From: Arsenophonus nilaparvatae
GTDB taxonomy: Bacteria > Pseudomonadota > Gammaproteobacteria > Enterobacterales > Enterobacteriaceae
NCBI RefSeq assembly: GCF_000757905.1
Contig: NZ_JRLH01000012.1
Length of the DNA stretch: 64,000 bases
Strand: one strand, 5' to 3'
The notes beneath the pieces are model-generated. The model had not been told where the DNA came from and made no database searches. It was given only the letters and a program-made list of their open reading frames with translations. Numbering within the stretch: position 1 is the first letter of the stretch; every line of letters begins with the position of its first letter. The position numbers and the translations under genes were made by a program. Of this stretch, positions 55,010 through 63,990 are shown in pieces.

Positions 55010-55489
55010 ATGAATGTTAATTTCCAAAAGTGCGCTTTAGTATTTGGTGCTATGTTTTTATTAAATGCTTGTTCTGTACCTGTGTCAAAAAAGATGAATA
55101 AAAAAGTCAATGATAAAACAGCGAGTCAAACTAATAATGGTACCGCTATTGTCAATAACCAGAGTAGTATTCCTGCGCGAAATTATATAGAAAAAAAAGG
55201 AATGTTATTTGATGGTATTACTATTGCCTCGTCAAATAATCAATGTGTTGATCGCTTTAATTTTTTAAAAGAAGCGAATGGTGGTAAATACCAACAATAT
55301 TCTAATGATTATAATAAAATCAGCAGAGATTATACGTTTTTAAATGTTAATAAAAATATTATGGATAAAGATTCAAAAGAATTATTATCTATGACGTTGA
55401 GCACTAAATTAGATACTTTATGCTCGAAAGTTCAATTCTCTGGTTTTCAAAGCGTAAAAGAAAAAGTTAAAGCATTATCAAGTATTTAA
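55010..55489 (+). CDS. Lipoprotein, paralog A of the pair flanking the autotransporter
   Basis: A 159-residue lipoprotein: basic start, hydrophobic segment, lipobox LLNAC, then a Lys/Asn-rich linker and a small domain (GMLFDGITIASSNNQCVDRFNFL, NVNKNIMDKDSKELLSMTLSTKLDTLCSKV). The domain has two conserved cysteines that could form a disulfide and matches the protein at 62088-62522 closely. I chose ATG 55010, with AAAGG seven bases upstream, over a TTG 18 bases earlier. Family and function are not recognised. Its position suggests a role with the adjacent autotransporter. Confidence 0.75.
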   Translation: MNVNFQKCALVFGAMFLLNACSVPVSKKMNKKVNDKTASQTNNGTAIVNNQSSIPARNYIEKKGMLFDGITIASSNNQCVDRFNFLKEANGGKYQQYSNDYNKISRDYTFLNVNKNIMDKDSKELLSMTLSTKLDTLCSKVQFSGFQSVKEKVKALSSI

Positions 55490-55505
55490 ATATTATTCAT
55501 ATCTT

Positions 55506-55535
55506 ACCACCTTTAATTGATTGAAGGTGGTTTCT
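55506..55535 (+). terminator. Terminator after lipoprotein A
   Basis: accacctt (55506-55513) and aaggtggt (55524-55531) pair around a ten-base loop and are followed by ttcttgct. It separates the lipoprotein from the autotransporter gene. Confidence 0.7.
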
Positions 55536-55568
55536 TGCTATGTGTGTACATATGAGAGTAAATTAATT

Positions 55569-55721
55569 ATGACACCATTTTCATCCAAGGGAAGGAAAAT
55601 AATCGCGTGGTGCCTGCTTTTAATACAATTATTTTCTCCCTTCTTTTTTTCTTCAATATCAATAGCTAGTGCAGTTGAAAATGCTGAGATGGCAGATACT
55701 ATCTCAGGTATTCAATCTTTA
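55569..55721 (+). pseudogene. Inverse autotransporter (intimin/invasin family), signal-peptide fragment
   Basis: Fifty-one codons from ATG: a long signal peptide (KIIAWCLLLIQLFSPFFFSS, cleavage near ASA) of the type seen in invasin-family proteins. Reading is cut at 55721 by an IS5-family element. If the element and one 4-base target copy are removed, codon TTA joins ATGAATGGTGCA at 56974 in the same frame, so this is the true N-terminus of the autotransporter. With the 40-bp duplication also removed, the protein would be 1244 residues. Confidence 0.88.
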
Positions 55722-56969
55722 GGGCACCTCGAAAAACTCGAAATCTTCAATGGCTCTCCGGCTTGTCTCTAAATAATTAGATGTTTTTTGATCCCCCCGC
55801 TACTAATCCTACCGTCCATTGCCATGGACAGTGTCATTTTGTCCATTCTGGGCGTTAAAAAGCTAAGATGCCGGTACGCTGGAAGTACGCCAACCGCTTT
55901 AGGTTGTAACATGCTGCCATCATCGTCATGGCAAAATTAGCGCGCACTTGCCCAATGGTACGGATCAGTTTTCTACCCATTTGTTCCATCGCCGCGAATG
56001 CATGTTCAACCCGTGCCCTAATCTTTGCAATCCGGTGGTTGCGCCCTTGCTGAGTCTTGGACAACGGTTTATTTCGATGGCCTTTACGCTGAATCTGGCT
56101 CCTATAGCCGTTTGCCTTGAGCCAAGCTTCCCGTTCCGCAGAGGGATAGCCTCGGTCGGCGTAGATATTACGGTTGGTGTTGGCCTTGTCGATGACCCTC
56201 TCGAAATGCTGACTGTCGTGAGTGCTGGCCGTATCGGTGACGATTTTTCTGATGAACTTGTACTTCTTGTCCATGTTCACAGAAAGCTTATAGCCATAAT
56301 GGCTCTTACCGTGTTTTTTAGTCCACGTGGCGTCTAAATCTTTTTGCCGCCGCTTGGTTGGTTTCCAATGAGCAGGTATCGCTTCCTGCTTGAGTTGCTC
56401 CTTTTCGTCCTTCGTGAACGACTGCTTCGGAGCAGGTACCAAGGTGGCATCGATGATTTGGCCTCCCCGAGCTATAAAGCCTTTCTTCAAAAGCTGTGAG
56501 GTTACACCATCGAAAATGGCTTTAGCACCAGCTTCACCGATCCTGTTCTCGAACGTCCACACAGTGGTACGGTCAGGTATATTGATGGCATGGAGCAACC
56601 CACAGAAACGCTTGAAGCTCATTCTGTCCAAAAGCTGGTACTCCATCTGCTCGTCAGACAGGTTGTAGATACGCTTTAGAACTAAAATGCGAACCATGGT
56701 CTCGGTTGGAAATGGTGGACGTCCTCCTTTTTTGCTGACAGGGCGTGGTACCACATGGTCGATTTCCGCTGCCAGATGCGCAAAGTCTATACAGGTTTCG
56801 ATCTTGACCAGAGGGTCGACCAACTGGTCAATCGTCTGTAGGTGATACTGGTCTGCAAGGAGGTCATACTTAATGGCGTTTCTTTTCTGCATGGTGGTCA
56901 GGGCAATAGGTCAGTTTTCGATAATTTTATCTGCGAAATCAAACTCTGGTTAGGTTTTTCGAGGTGCCC
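55722..56969 (-). mobile_element. IS5-family insertion sequence with TTTA target duplication
   Basis: A 1248-bp element with terminal inverted repeats gggcacctcgaaaaac (55722-55737) and its exact complement (56954-56969). The host sequence TTTA is duplicated at both sides (55718-55721 and 56970-56973). It carries one intact transposase on the minus strand. Intact ends, ORF and target copies point to recent insertion. Confidence 0.95.
55855..56892 (-). CDS. IS5-family transposase
   Basis: A 345-residue DDE transposase. N-terminal DUF772-like segment (VSKKGGRPPFPTETMVRILVLKRIYNLSDEQ), then catalytic residues in IIDATLVPAPKQ (first Asp), NIYADRGYPS (second Asp) and IRARVEHAFAAMEQMG (Glu with the basic YREK-like context). 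The frame is intact, so the element may be active. It lies opposite to the gene it interrupts. Confidence 0.95.
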   Translation of the reverse strand: MQKRNAIKYDLLADQYHLQTIDQLVDPLVKIETCIDFAHLAAEIDHVVPRPVSKKGGRPPFPTETMVRILVLKRIYNLSDEQMEYQLLDRMSFKRFCGLLHAINIPDRTTVWTFENRIGEAGAKAIFDGVTSQLLKKGFIARGGQIIDATLVPAPKQSFTKDEKEQLKQEAIPAHWKPTKRRQKDLDATWTKKHGKSHYGYKLSVNMDKKYKFIRKIVTDTASTHDSQHFERVIDKANTNRNIYADRGYPSAEREAWLKANGYRSQIQRKGHRNKPLSKTQQGRNHRIAKIRARVEHAFAAMEQMGRKLIRTIGQVRANFAMTMMAACYNLKRLAYFQRTGILAF

Positions 56970-56973
56970 TTTA

Positions 56974-59700
56974 ATGAATGGTGCAAACGCGGGTAATAAT
57001 ATCGTTACTGAAGATAATACTGCATCATCATCTCAGGGGGAAACTTCTCTATTTCCTTCTGAACGTTTAAGTTCAGGATATTATCCGTTAGAAATGCCAC
57101 CAAGTCTTGAAACTAAAGGCAATAGTGCCAATACGATTAATACTATTTTACCTAATTTAGGTGGAACGGAAACACCACCTGAAGATAATACAGATCAAAC
57201 TTTAGCTTCAATTGCCAGCCAGGTTGGTAATATTTTAGCAAATAGAAATGCAGTTGATGCTTCAATAGGTTATGCAAAAAATATTGGCGAAGGCTTGGTT
57301 AACCAGCGACTTAATGATTGGTTAAATCAGTACGGTACTGCCCGTATTTCTATCGGTACTGATAGAAAATTTTCGGGTGATTTTTTATTACCTGTTATTG
57401 ATAGCATAAATAGTCTGCTTTTTACCCAATTGGGATTAAGAACCAATAAAGACAGAAATACTTTAAATTTAGGTTTAGGTTATCGCCAATATTGGGGCGA
57501 TTGGATGTATGGCATTAATACCTTCTATGATTATGATTATAGCGGTGGCAATGCCCGATTAGGTCTTGGCGGTGAAGCTTGGACTGATTATTTAAAATTG
57601 GCCGCCAATGGTTATTTTGGCTTAACGGACTGGCACCAATCAAAAATAGCGGTAATGGATGATTATGATGAGCGTCCGGCAACGGGCTTTGATGTTCGTG
57701 CCGAAGCCTATTTACCGACTTACCCTAAACTGGGTGGTAGTATTAAATATGAAAAATATTTTGGCAAAGGTGTCCATCTTGGTACCGGTGTCGATCCAGA
57801 TAAATTAAAAGACGATCCTTACGCCTTGACATTAGGCATAAATTACACGCCAATACCATTAATCACCTTGAAAGGAGAGCATGCGGCCGGTGATCGTAAT
57901 GACACTATGGTTGGCATGGATATTATTTATCGCTTTGGCGTACCATTATCGCAACAGTTAGATCCTGATGCTGTTGATGTCATGCGTAGTTTGGTTGGTA
58001 ATAAGTATGATTTTGTCGATCGAAATTATGATATTGTTATGCAATATCGGAAACAGGAATTAATTAATATTTCGTTACCAGCCGAAATGAGAGCGGAAGC
58101 AAAAGAAACAATTATTATTCCTGCCACTGTTAATAAAACCAAATATGGTTTGAAAAAAATCAACTGGACAGTCTCGCCTAGTTTTATTGCCAATGGTGGC
58201 AGTTATCAGGTTATTTCACCGACTCAATTAGAAATTATCTTACCGGCTTATGTTTATAAAACACAAAAGAATACTGCGCAAGAATATCAAATCAGTGCGG
58301 TGGGGATAGATAATAATGACAATGAATCAAACAGAGCGACGACCACAATACGGGTAAAACCTTCCAGAAATGTGGTTAATGATTTGATTGTTGAGCCTAA
58401 TTCCGTTTTACCGGCTAATGATCGCGATCATTTTACCACCACCGCGGTGATCACCAATGAACATGGACAGCCCTTGAGTCATCAAGTAATTACTTTCCAC
58501 GTTGATGGCTTAAAACAACAGGATGGCAAATTGGGGGCAACATTGTCTAATGGTTCCCAGAGTGCTACCAATGGGGATGGGATAACGGCAACCACCGATA
58601 GCCAAGGAAAAGCGGTAATTTATATAACCAGTAAAGTAGCTGGGGAAGGCAAGATCACCGCAACGATGGAAAACGGCAATTATAAAAATGGGCCGCTCAA
58701 ATTTAGCGCTGATCGAAATTCAGCTCAGATTGCCAAGTTGAATGTTACTAAGGATAAAGCATTAGCTGATGGTAAAGAGAAGAATATGCTATATGCATTG
58801 GTGACTGATCAAAATGGTAACGCGGTAGAGAATATAGCTGTTAATCTTACAGCAACCGATGGCGCAGTCATTGAAAATGGAACAACGGCAAATACTAACC
58901 AGCGCGGAGAACTGATCTTTGGTGTTACCAGTACCAAAGCGGGTAGCAGCGAAGTCACTGCCGAAATTAATGGTAGTCAAAAAACCCAGTCGGTTGCTTT
59001 TGTCACCGGTCACCCGAGCGCAGAAAAATCATTATTGACAGTACAACCTGCAACGATTGTTGCCAATGGTAAAACCGCCGCTAACTTGAAACTTGAACTG
59101 AAAGATGCGCAAGGCAATCCTATTTCTGGTGATAAAGTGGACTTTACCACGAGTTTGACCAATAGTCAGATCAAAAATACTAAAGAGGTAGGCAATGGGG
59201 TTTATACCGCTGAACTGACAGGTATTACTGCCGGAGAAAGCACCGTTGGCGTTAAAATTAATGGTTCAGTGCTGAAAGTTAAGCTAGTAACTGTAGTATT
59301 AGAAGCTGATCGCGATACGATGATCATTAAAAAAGGTAATTTGATTATATTAAAAGATTATCAATTTGCCGATGGTAAAGCAAAAAATCAGTTAAAGGCG
59401 GTAGTAACTGATGCAAATAATAATTTAGTGCCAAATGTAAGTGTAAAATTTGAGGCAGATAATGGGGCGATGCCTGCATTGCAAACAGTTGACACTAACG
59501 TTAATGGTGAAGCAAAGTTCGATACCACTAATAAAAAAGCGGGTGGAGTTACCATTAGGGCAAGTATTAATAATTCAACTCAACAGCAAGAGGTTAATTT
59601 TGTTGCAGATACTTCAACGGCTGTTATTACGGATAGCAATTTGGTAATCAAGCCAGATAACTCGCCGGCAGATGGTGAATTTGGTAATCAAGCCAGATAA
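56974..59700 (+). pseudogene. Inverse autotransporter, beta-barrel and Big domains (main fragment)
   Basis: This fragment holds the 12-strand beta-barrel region of intimin/invasin proteins (GEGLVNQRLNDWLNQYGTARISI, GLGYRQYWGDWMYGINTFYDYD, LKLAANGYFGLTDWH, ALTLGINYTPIPLITLKGEHAAG, DIIYRFGVPLSQQLDP), then a linker and about four bacterial Ig-like (Big-1) domains with A-DG-x-N-x-A-x-V-TD repeats. The frame extends left into the IS element (to 56842), but the native start is 55569. It stops at 59700 because of a 40-bp tandem duplication; the gene continues in another frame to 60595. No LysM domain was seen. The IS-borne upstream start would lack a signal peptide. Confidence 0.9.
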
Positions 59701-59717
59701 CTCGCCGGCAGATGGTG
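59641..59717 (+). repeat. 40-bp tandem duplication in the autotransporter gene
   Basis: The sequence starting ttggtaatcaagccagataa is repeated after exactly 40 bases (59641-59680, 59681-59717). Forty is not a multiple of three, so the frame shifts and hits a stop at 59698-59700. Removing one copy joins NLVIKPDNSPADG to VTKNEVTATVTD in frame. Confidence 0.95.
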
Positions 59718-60595
59718 TTACCAAGAATGAGGTTACTGCCACGGTAACTGATGCAGAAGCTAATCCGGTACCGAATATGGATGTTACTTTTACTGTAAGT
59801 GAAGGTGCGACAATTACTACCGTAAAAGGTAAAACCGGTGAGGATGGTAAAGCGACGGCGACAGTAGTCAGTAAAAAAGCCGGTGTTTATACGGTGACGG
59901 CTAAGGTTAATGGCAAAGCGACTGACAAAGAAACTACCTTTAAAGCGGATAGTAAAAGTGCAGCATTAGCTCAGGTTCAATTAGATGGCAAAATCACTGA
60001 AAAAGCGGCTAATGGCAAAAATTCATTCACTTTTATCGCAGTGGTAAAAGATGCGAATGACAATTTGGTGCCGGATGTTGAGGTGACATGGCAACAAAAT
60101 AGAGGTAATGATGTTACATTGCCAAAACCTGCGAGCAGTAATACCAATACTAAAGGGGAAGCTAAAATTATCCTAACAAGTACGATTAAAGCGGTTGGGG
60201 GTATTCAGGTGAGTGCACAATTAAAAGGTGGTGAGGCAAAAGATGCGGATAAGAGAGTGAGTTTTGTTGGAGATATTTCAACTGCTAAAATCCAAATTAA
60301 CTCATTAAAACAAAATAATATTGTGCCAGCGGATAACCAATCAGAATATCCATTTGAAATTAGTGCAACTGATACCAATGGTAATGTTCTGAAAGATTAT
60401 GCTTTAGATGTGGTAATTCCAGAATTATCGATTAGTGAAAAATTTACAACCGATAATCAAGGTAAAGTTAAGTACTCACCGAAGAGTGCAAAAGCGGGTA
60501 GCTTTGAGGCCACAGTGACTTCGTCTACCAATACGGCTGTGTCTGACACGCTCAAAGTACAGTATACCATTACAACCTTATCATCATCGCATTAG
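59672..60595 (+). pseudogene. Inverse autotransporter, C-terminal Big domains
   Basis: About 290 codons of further Big-1 domains (VTKNEVTATVTDAEANPVPNMDVTFTV, AANGKNSFTFIAVVKDANDNLVPDVEVTWQ, and a last domain ending in KVQYTITTLSSSH). There is no C-type lectin tip of the invasin type. It is out of frame with the upstream part only because of the 40-bp duplication. A local ATG lies within the second duplicate, but no secretion signal would precede it. Confidence 0.88.
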
Positions 60596-60634
60596 TAGTA
60601 ACCCGTTGATTTTCAGAGAGATATGGAGTTTTCA

Positions 60635-61630
60635 ATGAAAAAAATAGCACTCATGATATCAATGCTGTTTTTCTATACCGGCAGCGCGTTAGCGTTGGAA
60701 TGTAAGGTTTTAGGTAGTTCTGGTGATACTTATCGTGAGACTCAACCGGTGGGGAATGTCTTGATCCCTAAGAATTCTAAAAAGGGTGAAAAGATCTGGA
60801 TATCTGATCTATTCACTAGAGAGGTAGAATGTAAATCTGGAGAATCAGAGCCGGTCTATTTTTATTATTTTCCAAAAGTAAGTGAGTCAGATATTCCCCG
60901 GGGAATGAAATTTGGCATAACCTATAATGGTAAAGATACCGATTTAAATATGTCAGCCTCAGAAAATGAGAGAAGGATACAAACAGATATTAATATGAAA
61001 GCCAATAAGCCGGAAAAAGGAATCATTAAAGTAAGACTTTATATAAAAAAAGATGATGATATTGATTCAAGTAGTTTTTCTGGGCAACTAAATATTTATC
61101 AGCTTGACGGCAAAGGTGGTTTAAATAGTGCCCCAAAAGGAAATTATCGATTTAGCCTATCTCAATTAAATAATATTACTGAAGTTACATGTGGTTCTAA
61201 TTATTCCTGGCGTAAATTTAAGGTTGATATCAATAATGATTTAACGTTGAAAGAACAAGACGTATCGAATATTGGCACTTTAAACTTAACTTGCCATGCT
61301 AATAATAATTTCGGTCTTAGCGGTAAGCGCGTTACGCTAGATGTTTATCCAGATACCACCAAATCTGCTGAGGCATTTACCACTAATTTAAACGGATTAA
61401 ATTTTATATTTAACGTTGATGGTGAGGAGTTAAAACCAAATAACAGTATTAATAAGCCTAAAAAAATAGTTGTAGAACTTGATAGTGGTGGTAATGCCAA
61501 CCTTAATGTCGATGGGCTGTTTAAATTAAATTATCAGGAACCAGGTCAGGATTGGCTCTATAACCCTGCGACCTCAACTGTTACGCCTGAAAATGTGAAA
61601 ATTAAATCAGATTTAAGGTTAATAGAATAA
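60635..61630 (+). CDS. Secreted fimbrial-adhesin-like two-domain protein
   Basis: A 331-residue protein with a signal peptide (MKKIALMISMLFFYTGSALA) and two beta-rich halves, each with a Cys pair (ECKV to VECKSG; EVTCGSN to NLTCHAN). This resembles the lectin-plus-pilin layout of fimbrial adhesins, though no chaperone-usher genes are near and the C-terminal donor-strand motif is not obvious. I chose ATG 60635, with GGAG six bases before it, over 60623. It follows the autotransporter by 40 bases in the same direction, so it is probably co-transcribed and may be a partner of it. Function inferred only from layout. Confidence 0.6.
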   Translation: MKKIALMISMLFFYTGSALALECKVLGSSGDTYRETQPVGNVLIPKNSKKGEKIWISDLFTREVECKSGESEPVYFYYFPKVSESDIPRGMKFGITYNGKDTDLNMSASENERRIQTDINMKANKPEKGIIKVRLYIKKDDDIDSSSFSGQLNIYQLDGKGGLNSAPKGNYRFSLSQLNNITEVTCGSNYSWRKFKVDINNDLTLKEQDVSNIGTLNLTCHANNNFGLSGKRVTLDVYPDTTKSAEAFTTNLNGLNFIFNVDGEELKPNNSINKPKKIVVELDSGGNANLNVDGLFKLNYQEPGQDWLYNPATSTVTPENVKIKSDLRLIE

Positions 61631-62087
61631 GAAATTAGTAGGAAATCGTGATAAAAATTTTTATCAATAAATTATTATTATGTTTTGCACACTAATGAAA
61701 GGGTTGTTTACATTATTATTTGATAGGGATATCTAGTAAATTTTATTGCAATTAATTTTAAAGGATGTAAGCGGTATTATGAGTGTAAAAAAGAAAATTT
61801 ACACTAATCTACCGATAGTAAGTAAAAGTAAGGGATTAATATTTATAATAATTATTATTTAGTTGTTGTTTGAAAATTAAACTTATTTCGCCTTAAATAA
61901 TAGTTATAGGACGTAGTTAACCTGCCAGGGATGGCAACCTATATTTTAAAGCTATGGTGATTAATATGAGAGGTAGATCGCTTTATTAATCGTTAGATAA
62001 AAAAGTTGTTTACTTCTTTTATCAGTTAATTTACCATTCGCAATTTCGTGTAGATCAAAGAAAATAATATTTTTAGGATTCAATGAC
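61631..62087. other. Gene-free spacer before lipoprotein B
   Basis: About 450 AT-rich bases. A 27-codon ORF at 61779-61862 (MSVKKKIYTNLPIVSKSKGL and on) is hydrophobic at its end but has a poorly spaced ribosome site, so it is not called. No strong terminator follows the adhesin-like gene. Confidence 0.4.
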
Positions 62088-62522
62088 ATGACGTACAGTA
62101 AAAAAAATCTGTTTAGTGTATTATTGGCTATTATGATGTTGACAGGATGTGCGGGTTTCGCTAAAAAAAATAGCGATATCGATAGTCAGACAGCTGCGGT
62201 TGAATCTCCAGTCGACAAATCTGGAATATTATTTAATGGTATTATTATTTCCTCAACGAATAATCAATGTATTGATCATTTAAATCTACTTAAAAAAACT
62301 GAACCGGTTAAATATCAAAAATATATTAAAGATTACGTCATGATTATGGATGATATTAAATATTGGAATATCAATAAAAATATTATGGATAGTGATTCAA
62401 AAAATCTGTTAGCGATGGCGCTCAATACCAAGCTTGATTTATTATGTGCAAAGGTAAAATATAATAATTTTGTTAGCACTAAAAAGAAAATACAGAAGTT
62501 AGTTGATTCCTATCAAAAGTAG
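62088..62522 (+). CDS. Lipoprotein, paralog B of the pair flanking the autotransporter
   Basis: A 144-residue lipoprotein with lipobox LTGC and a domain collinear with the protein at 55010-55489: GILFNGIIISSTNNQCIDHLNLLK, then NINKNIMDSDSKNLLAMALNTKLDLLCAKV. The two Cys positions of the domain are kept. AGGATT precedes the ATG. The pair lies on both sides of the autotransporter and the adhesin-like gene, all in one orientation, suggesting duplication around the locus or a shared job at the outer membrane. No known family recognised. Confidence 0.75.
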   Translation: MTYSKKNLFSVLLAIMMLTGCAGFAKKNSDIDSQTAAVESPVDKSGILFNGIIISSTNNQCIDHLNLLKKTEPVKYQKYIKDYVMIMDDIKYWNINKNIMDSDSKNLLAMALNTKLDLLCAKVKYNNFVSTKKKIQKLVDSYQK

Positions 62523-62664
62523 TTAATCTTCTATTATATGCATGATATCTATATTAATTTTTTATATTTTATCATATAAAAAGTTTAATTATTTGCTAGT
62601 TTAATTAAGCTTTTTATATCTTAAAATAAATTTTATCAAATTAATCTGATGCTATGGTTGGTAA

Positions 62665-63450
62665 TTATTGTAGTGTTGCGATGATAATCTGGCTAGCGGC
62701 AAAAATCGCTGTCACTTTACTACCAATTTTTATCTTCTGTTCTGCTATTTCTTGATTTGACATGATTGAGCAAAGTAATAATCCATCCTCTAGTTTCACC
62801 TTAAGCTCACTATCTTTATCATCTTTTTCTATATCAGCTACCGTGCCAATTATTATATTATCGGCTGCTGGAGTTGTTGTTTGTTGTGGCAGCAATTTTA
62901 TTGCTGGCGCTTTGATCAAAATTAAAACTTCTTTGCCAGCAGTTAAGTGTAATCGTTTGCTACTTTGCTTGGTTAATGATGCATTGATAATGGTGTTACT
63001 ATTAGTTAACTGAATTTTGATATTTTGCTGAATTGAGTGGTTATCATACTCAATTAAAGTACCAAAAAATTGATTACGCGCGCTGGTTTGTAATGAAAAA
63101 CGTGAAATTGCCGCCAGTAAGCTATCGAGCGGTAAATTTTCATCATTTAACACATGATAGGCTTGTTGCTGGATCTGTTTTAATAATCCATAAAGTTGCA
63201 ATAACCGTTCGCCATAGGGTGTTAAAGTGGTACCACCGCCACCTTTACCGCCAGTTGCACTGGCAAGTAGCGCTTTATCGGCTATTTGGTTCATTTCGTT
63301 TATTGCATGCCAGGCGCTTTTATAACTCATGCCCGCCAATTGTGCTGCTTGCTTGATCGAACCAGAAGATTTTATATATAGAAGTAAGTTGATCCGCCGT
63401 GCGTCAGCAAATAGCTGATCATGACGTTTTAGCGTTAAGAAAATATCCAT
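62665..63450 (-). CDS. modE: Molybdate-responsive transcriptional regulator ModE
   Basis: A 261-residue regulator with an N-terminal LysR-like winged helix-turn-helix (INLLLYIKSSGSIKQAAQLAGMSYKSAWHAINEMN, GGKGGGGTTLTPYGERLLQLY) and two C-terminal molybdate-binding TOBE/MOP domains (ARNQFFGTLIEYDN, SLTKQSSKRLHLTAGKEVLILIKAPAIKLL, GTVADIEKDDKDSELKVKLEDG). E. coli ModE is 262 residues. It is divergent from acrZ, as in E. coli. Confidence 0.96.
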   Translation of the reverse strand: MDIFLTLKRHDQLFADARRINLLLYIKSSGSIKQAAQLAGMSYKSAWHAINEMNQIADKALLASATGGKGGGGTTLTPYGERLLQLYGLLKQIQQQAYHVLNDENLPLDSLLAAISRFSLQTSARNQFFGTLIEYDNHSIQQNIKIQLTNSNTIINASLTKQSSKRLHLTAGKEVLILIKAPAIKLLPQQTTTPAADNIIIGTVADIEKDDKDSELKVKLEDGLLLCSIMSNQEIAEQKIKIGSKVTAIFAASQIIIATLQ

Positions 63451-63760
63451 AAAAACAACCTTATTAGCCTAAACACGGTTAATTAATTTATTGTGTTATT
63501 ACTCTTTGTTATATCAAATAGTGAGAATAGAATGAAGGCTTGTTGATTGTTTCTAAGAAATATCTGCTGATAGAGAATTAGTATTGTTAAAATATAGTAA
63601 TATCTGTCACTAACCGTATTATTGGTGTAAAAAAATGAAAATATCTAGTGCTAGCCTTCAAAAGAGAAAATAAATAGAATAATCTAAGTTATAAGGTTAC
63701 TATTTAGTTATGTTCATATTTTACGTAATTGAATAGATCATTATTTTGCTGAGGCTCTCA
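63451..63760. other. modE-acrZ divergent spacer
   Basis: A 310-base AT-rich region. In E. coli a ModE operator lies before acrZ-modABC. Here a half-like gttatat (about 63508) is present but no convincing palindromic operator was seen. Confidence 0.4.
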
Positions 63761-63907
63761 ATGCTAGAAATTTTAAAAAGTATGCTTTTTGCACTGTGTA
63801 TGGTGCCTATCGTGATGGGCGGCATTATGTTATTAATTTATGGCATTGGCGAGCTTTTTAACATATTGTCGAAGGCACAGTTCCGTCATTCAAAAAAACA
63901 ACATTAA
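63761..63907 (+). CDS. acrZ: AcrAB-TolC efflux accessory protein AcrZ
   Basis: A 48-residue single-helix membrane protein (MLEILKSMLFALCMVPIVMG, then GIMLLIYGIGELFNI) matching E. coli AcrZ, which binds AcrB and modulates its substrate range. The kinked helix with Pro in MVPIVM is conserved. Position next to modE is conserved. The GAGGC site upstream is modest. Confidence 0.93.
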   Translation: MLEILKSMLFALCMVPIVMGGIMLLIYGIGELFNILSKAQFRHSKKQH

Positions 63908-63951
63908 TTCGTTTATCTTCTCTTGATAGTTAGCCAACATTTTTTGGCATT

Positions 63952-63990
63952 GCCTGAAAAAGTGTTTTATGCTTTTTCAGGCGCTTTATT
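63952..63990 (+). terminator. Rho-independent terminator after acrZ
   Basis: gcctgaaaaag (63952-63962) and ctttttcaggc (63972-63982) form a perfect 11-bp stem with a nine-base loop, followed by gctttatt. It ends the acrZ transcript 45 bases past the stop. Confidence 0.88.

Noticed and set aside
61779..61862. 27-codon ORF before lipoprotein B
   Set aside because: Hydrophobic tail but poorly spaced Shine-Dalgarno and no relative known; probably AT-rich chance.
63500..63520. Possible ModE operator before acrZ
   Set aside because: Only a gttatat half-like element is visible, without the inverted partner.
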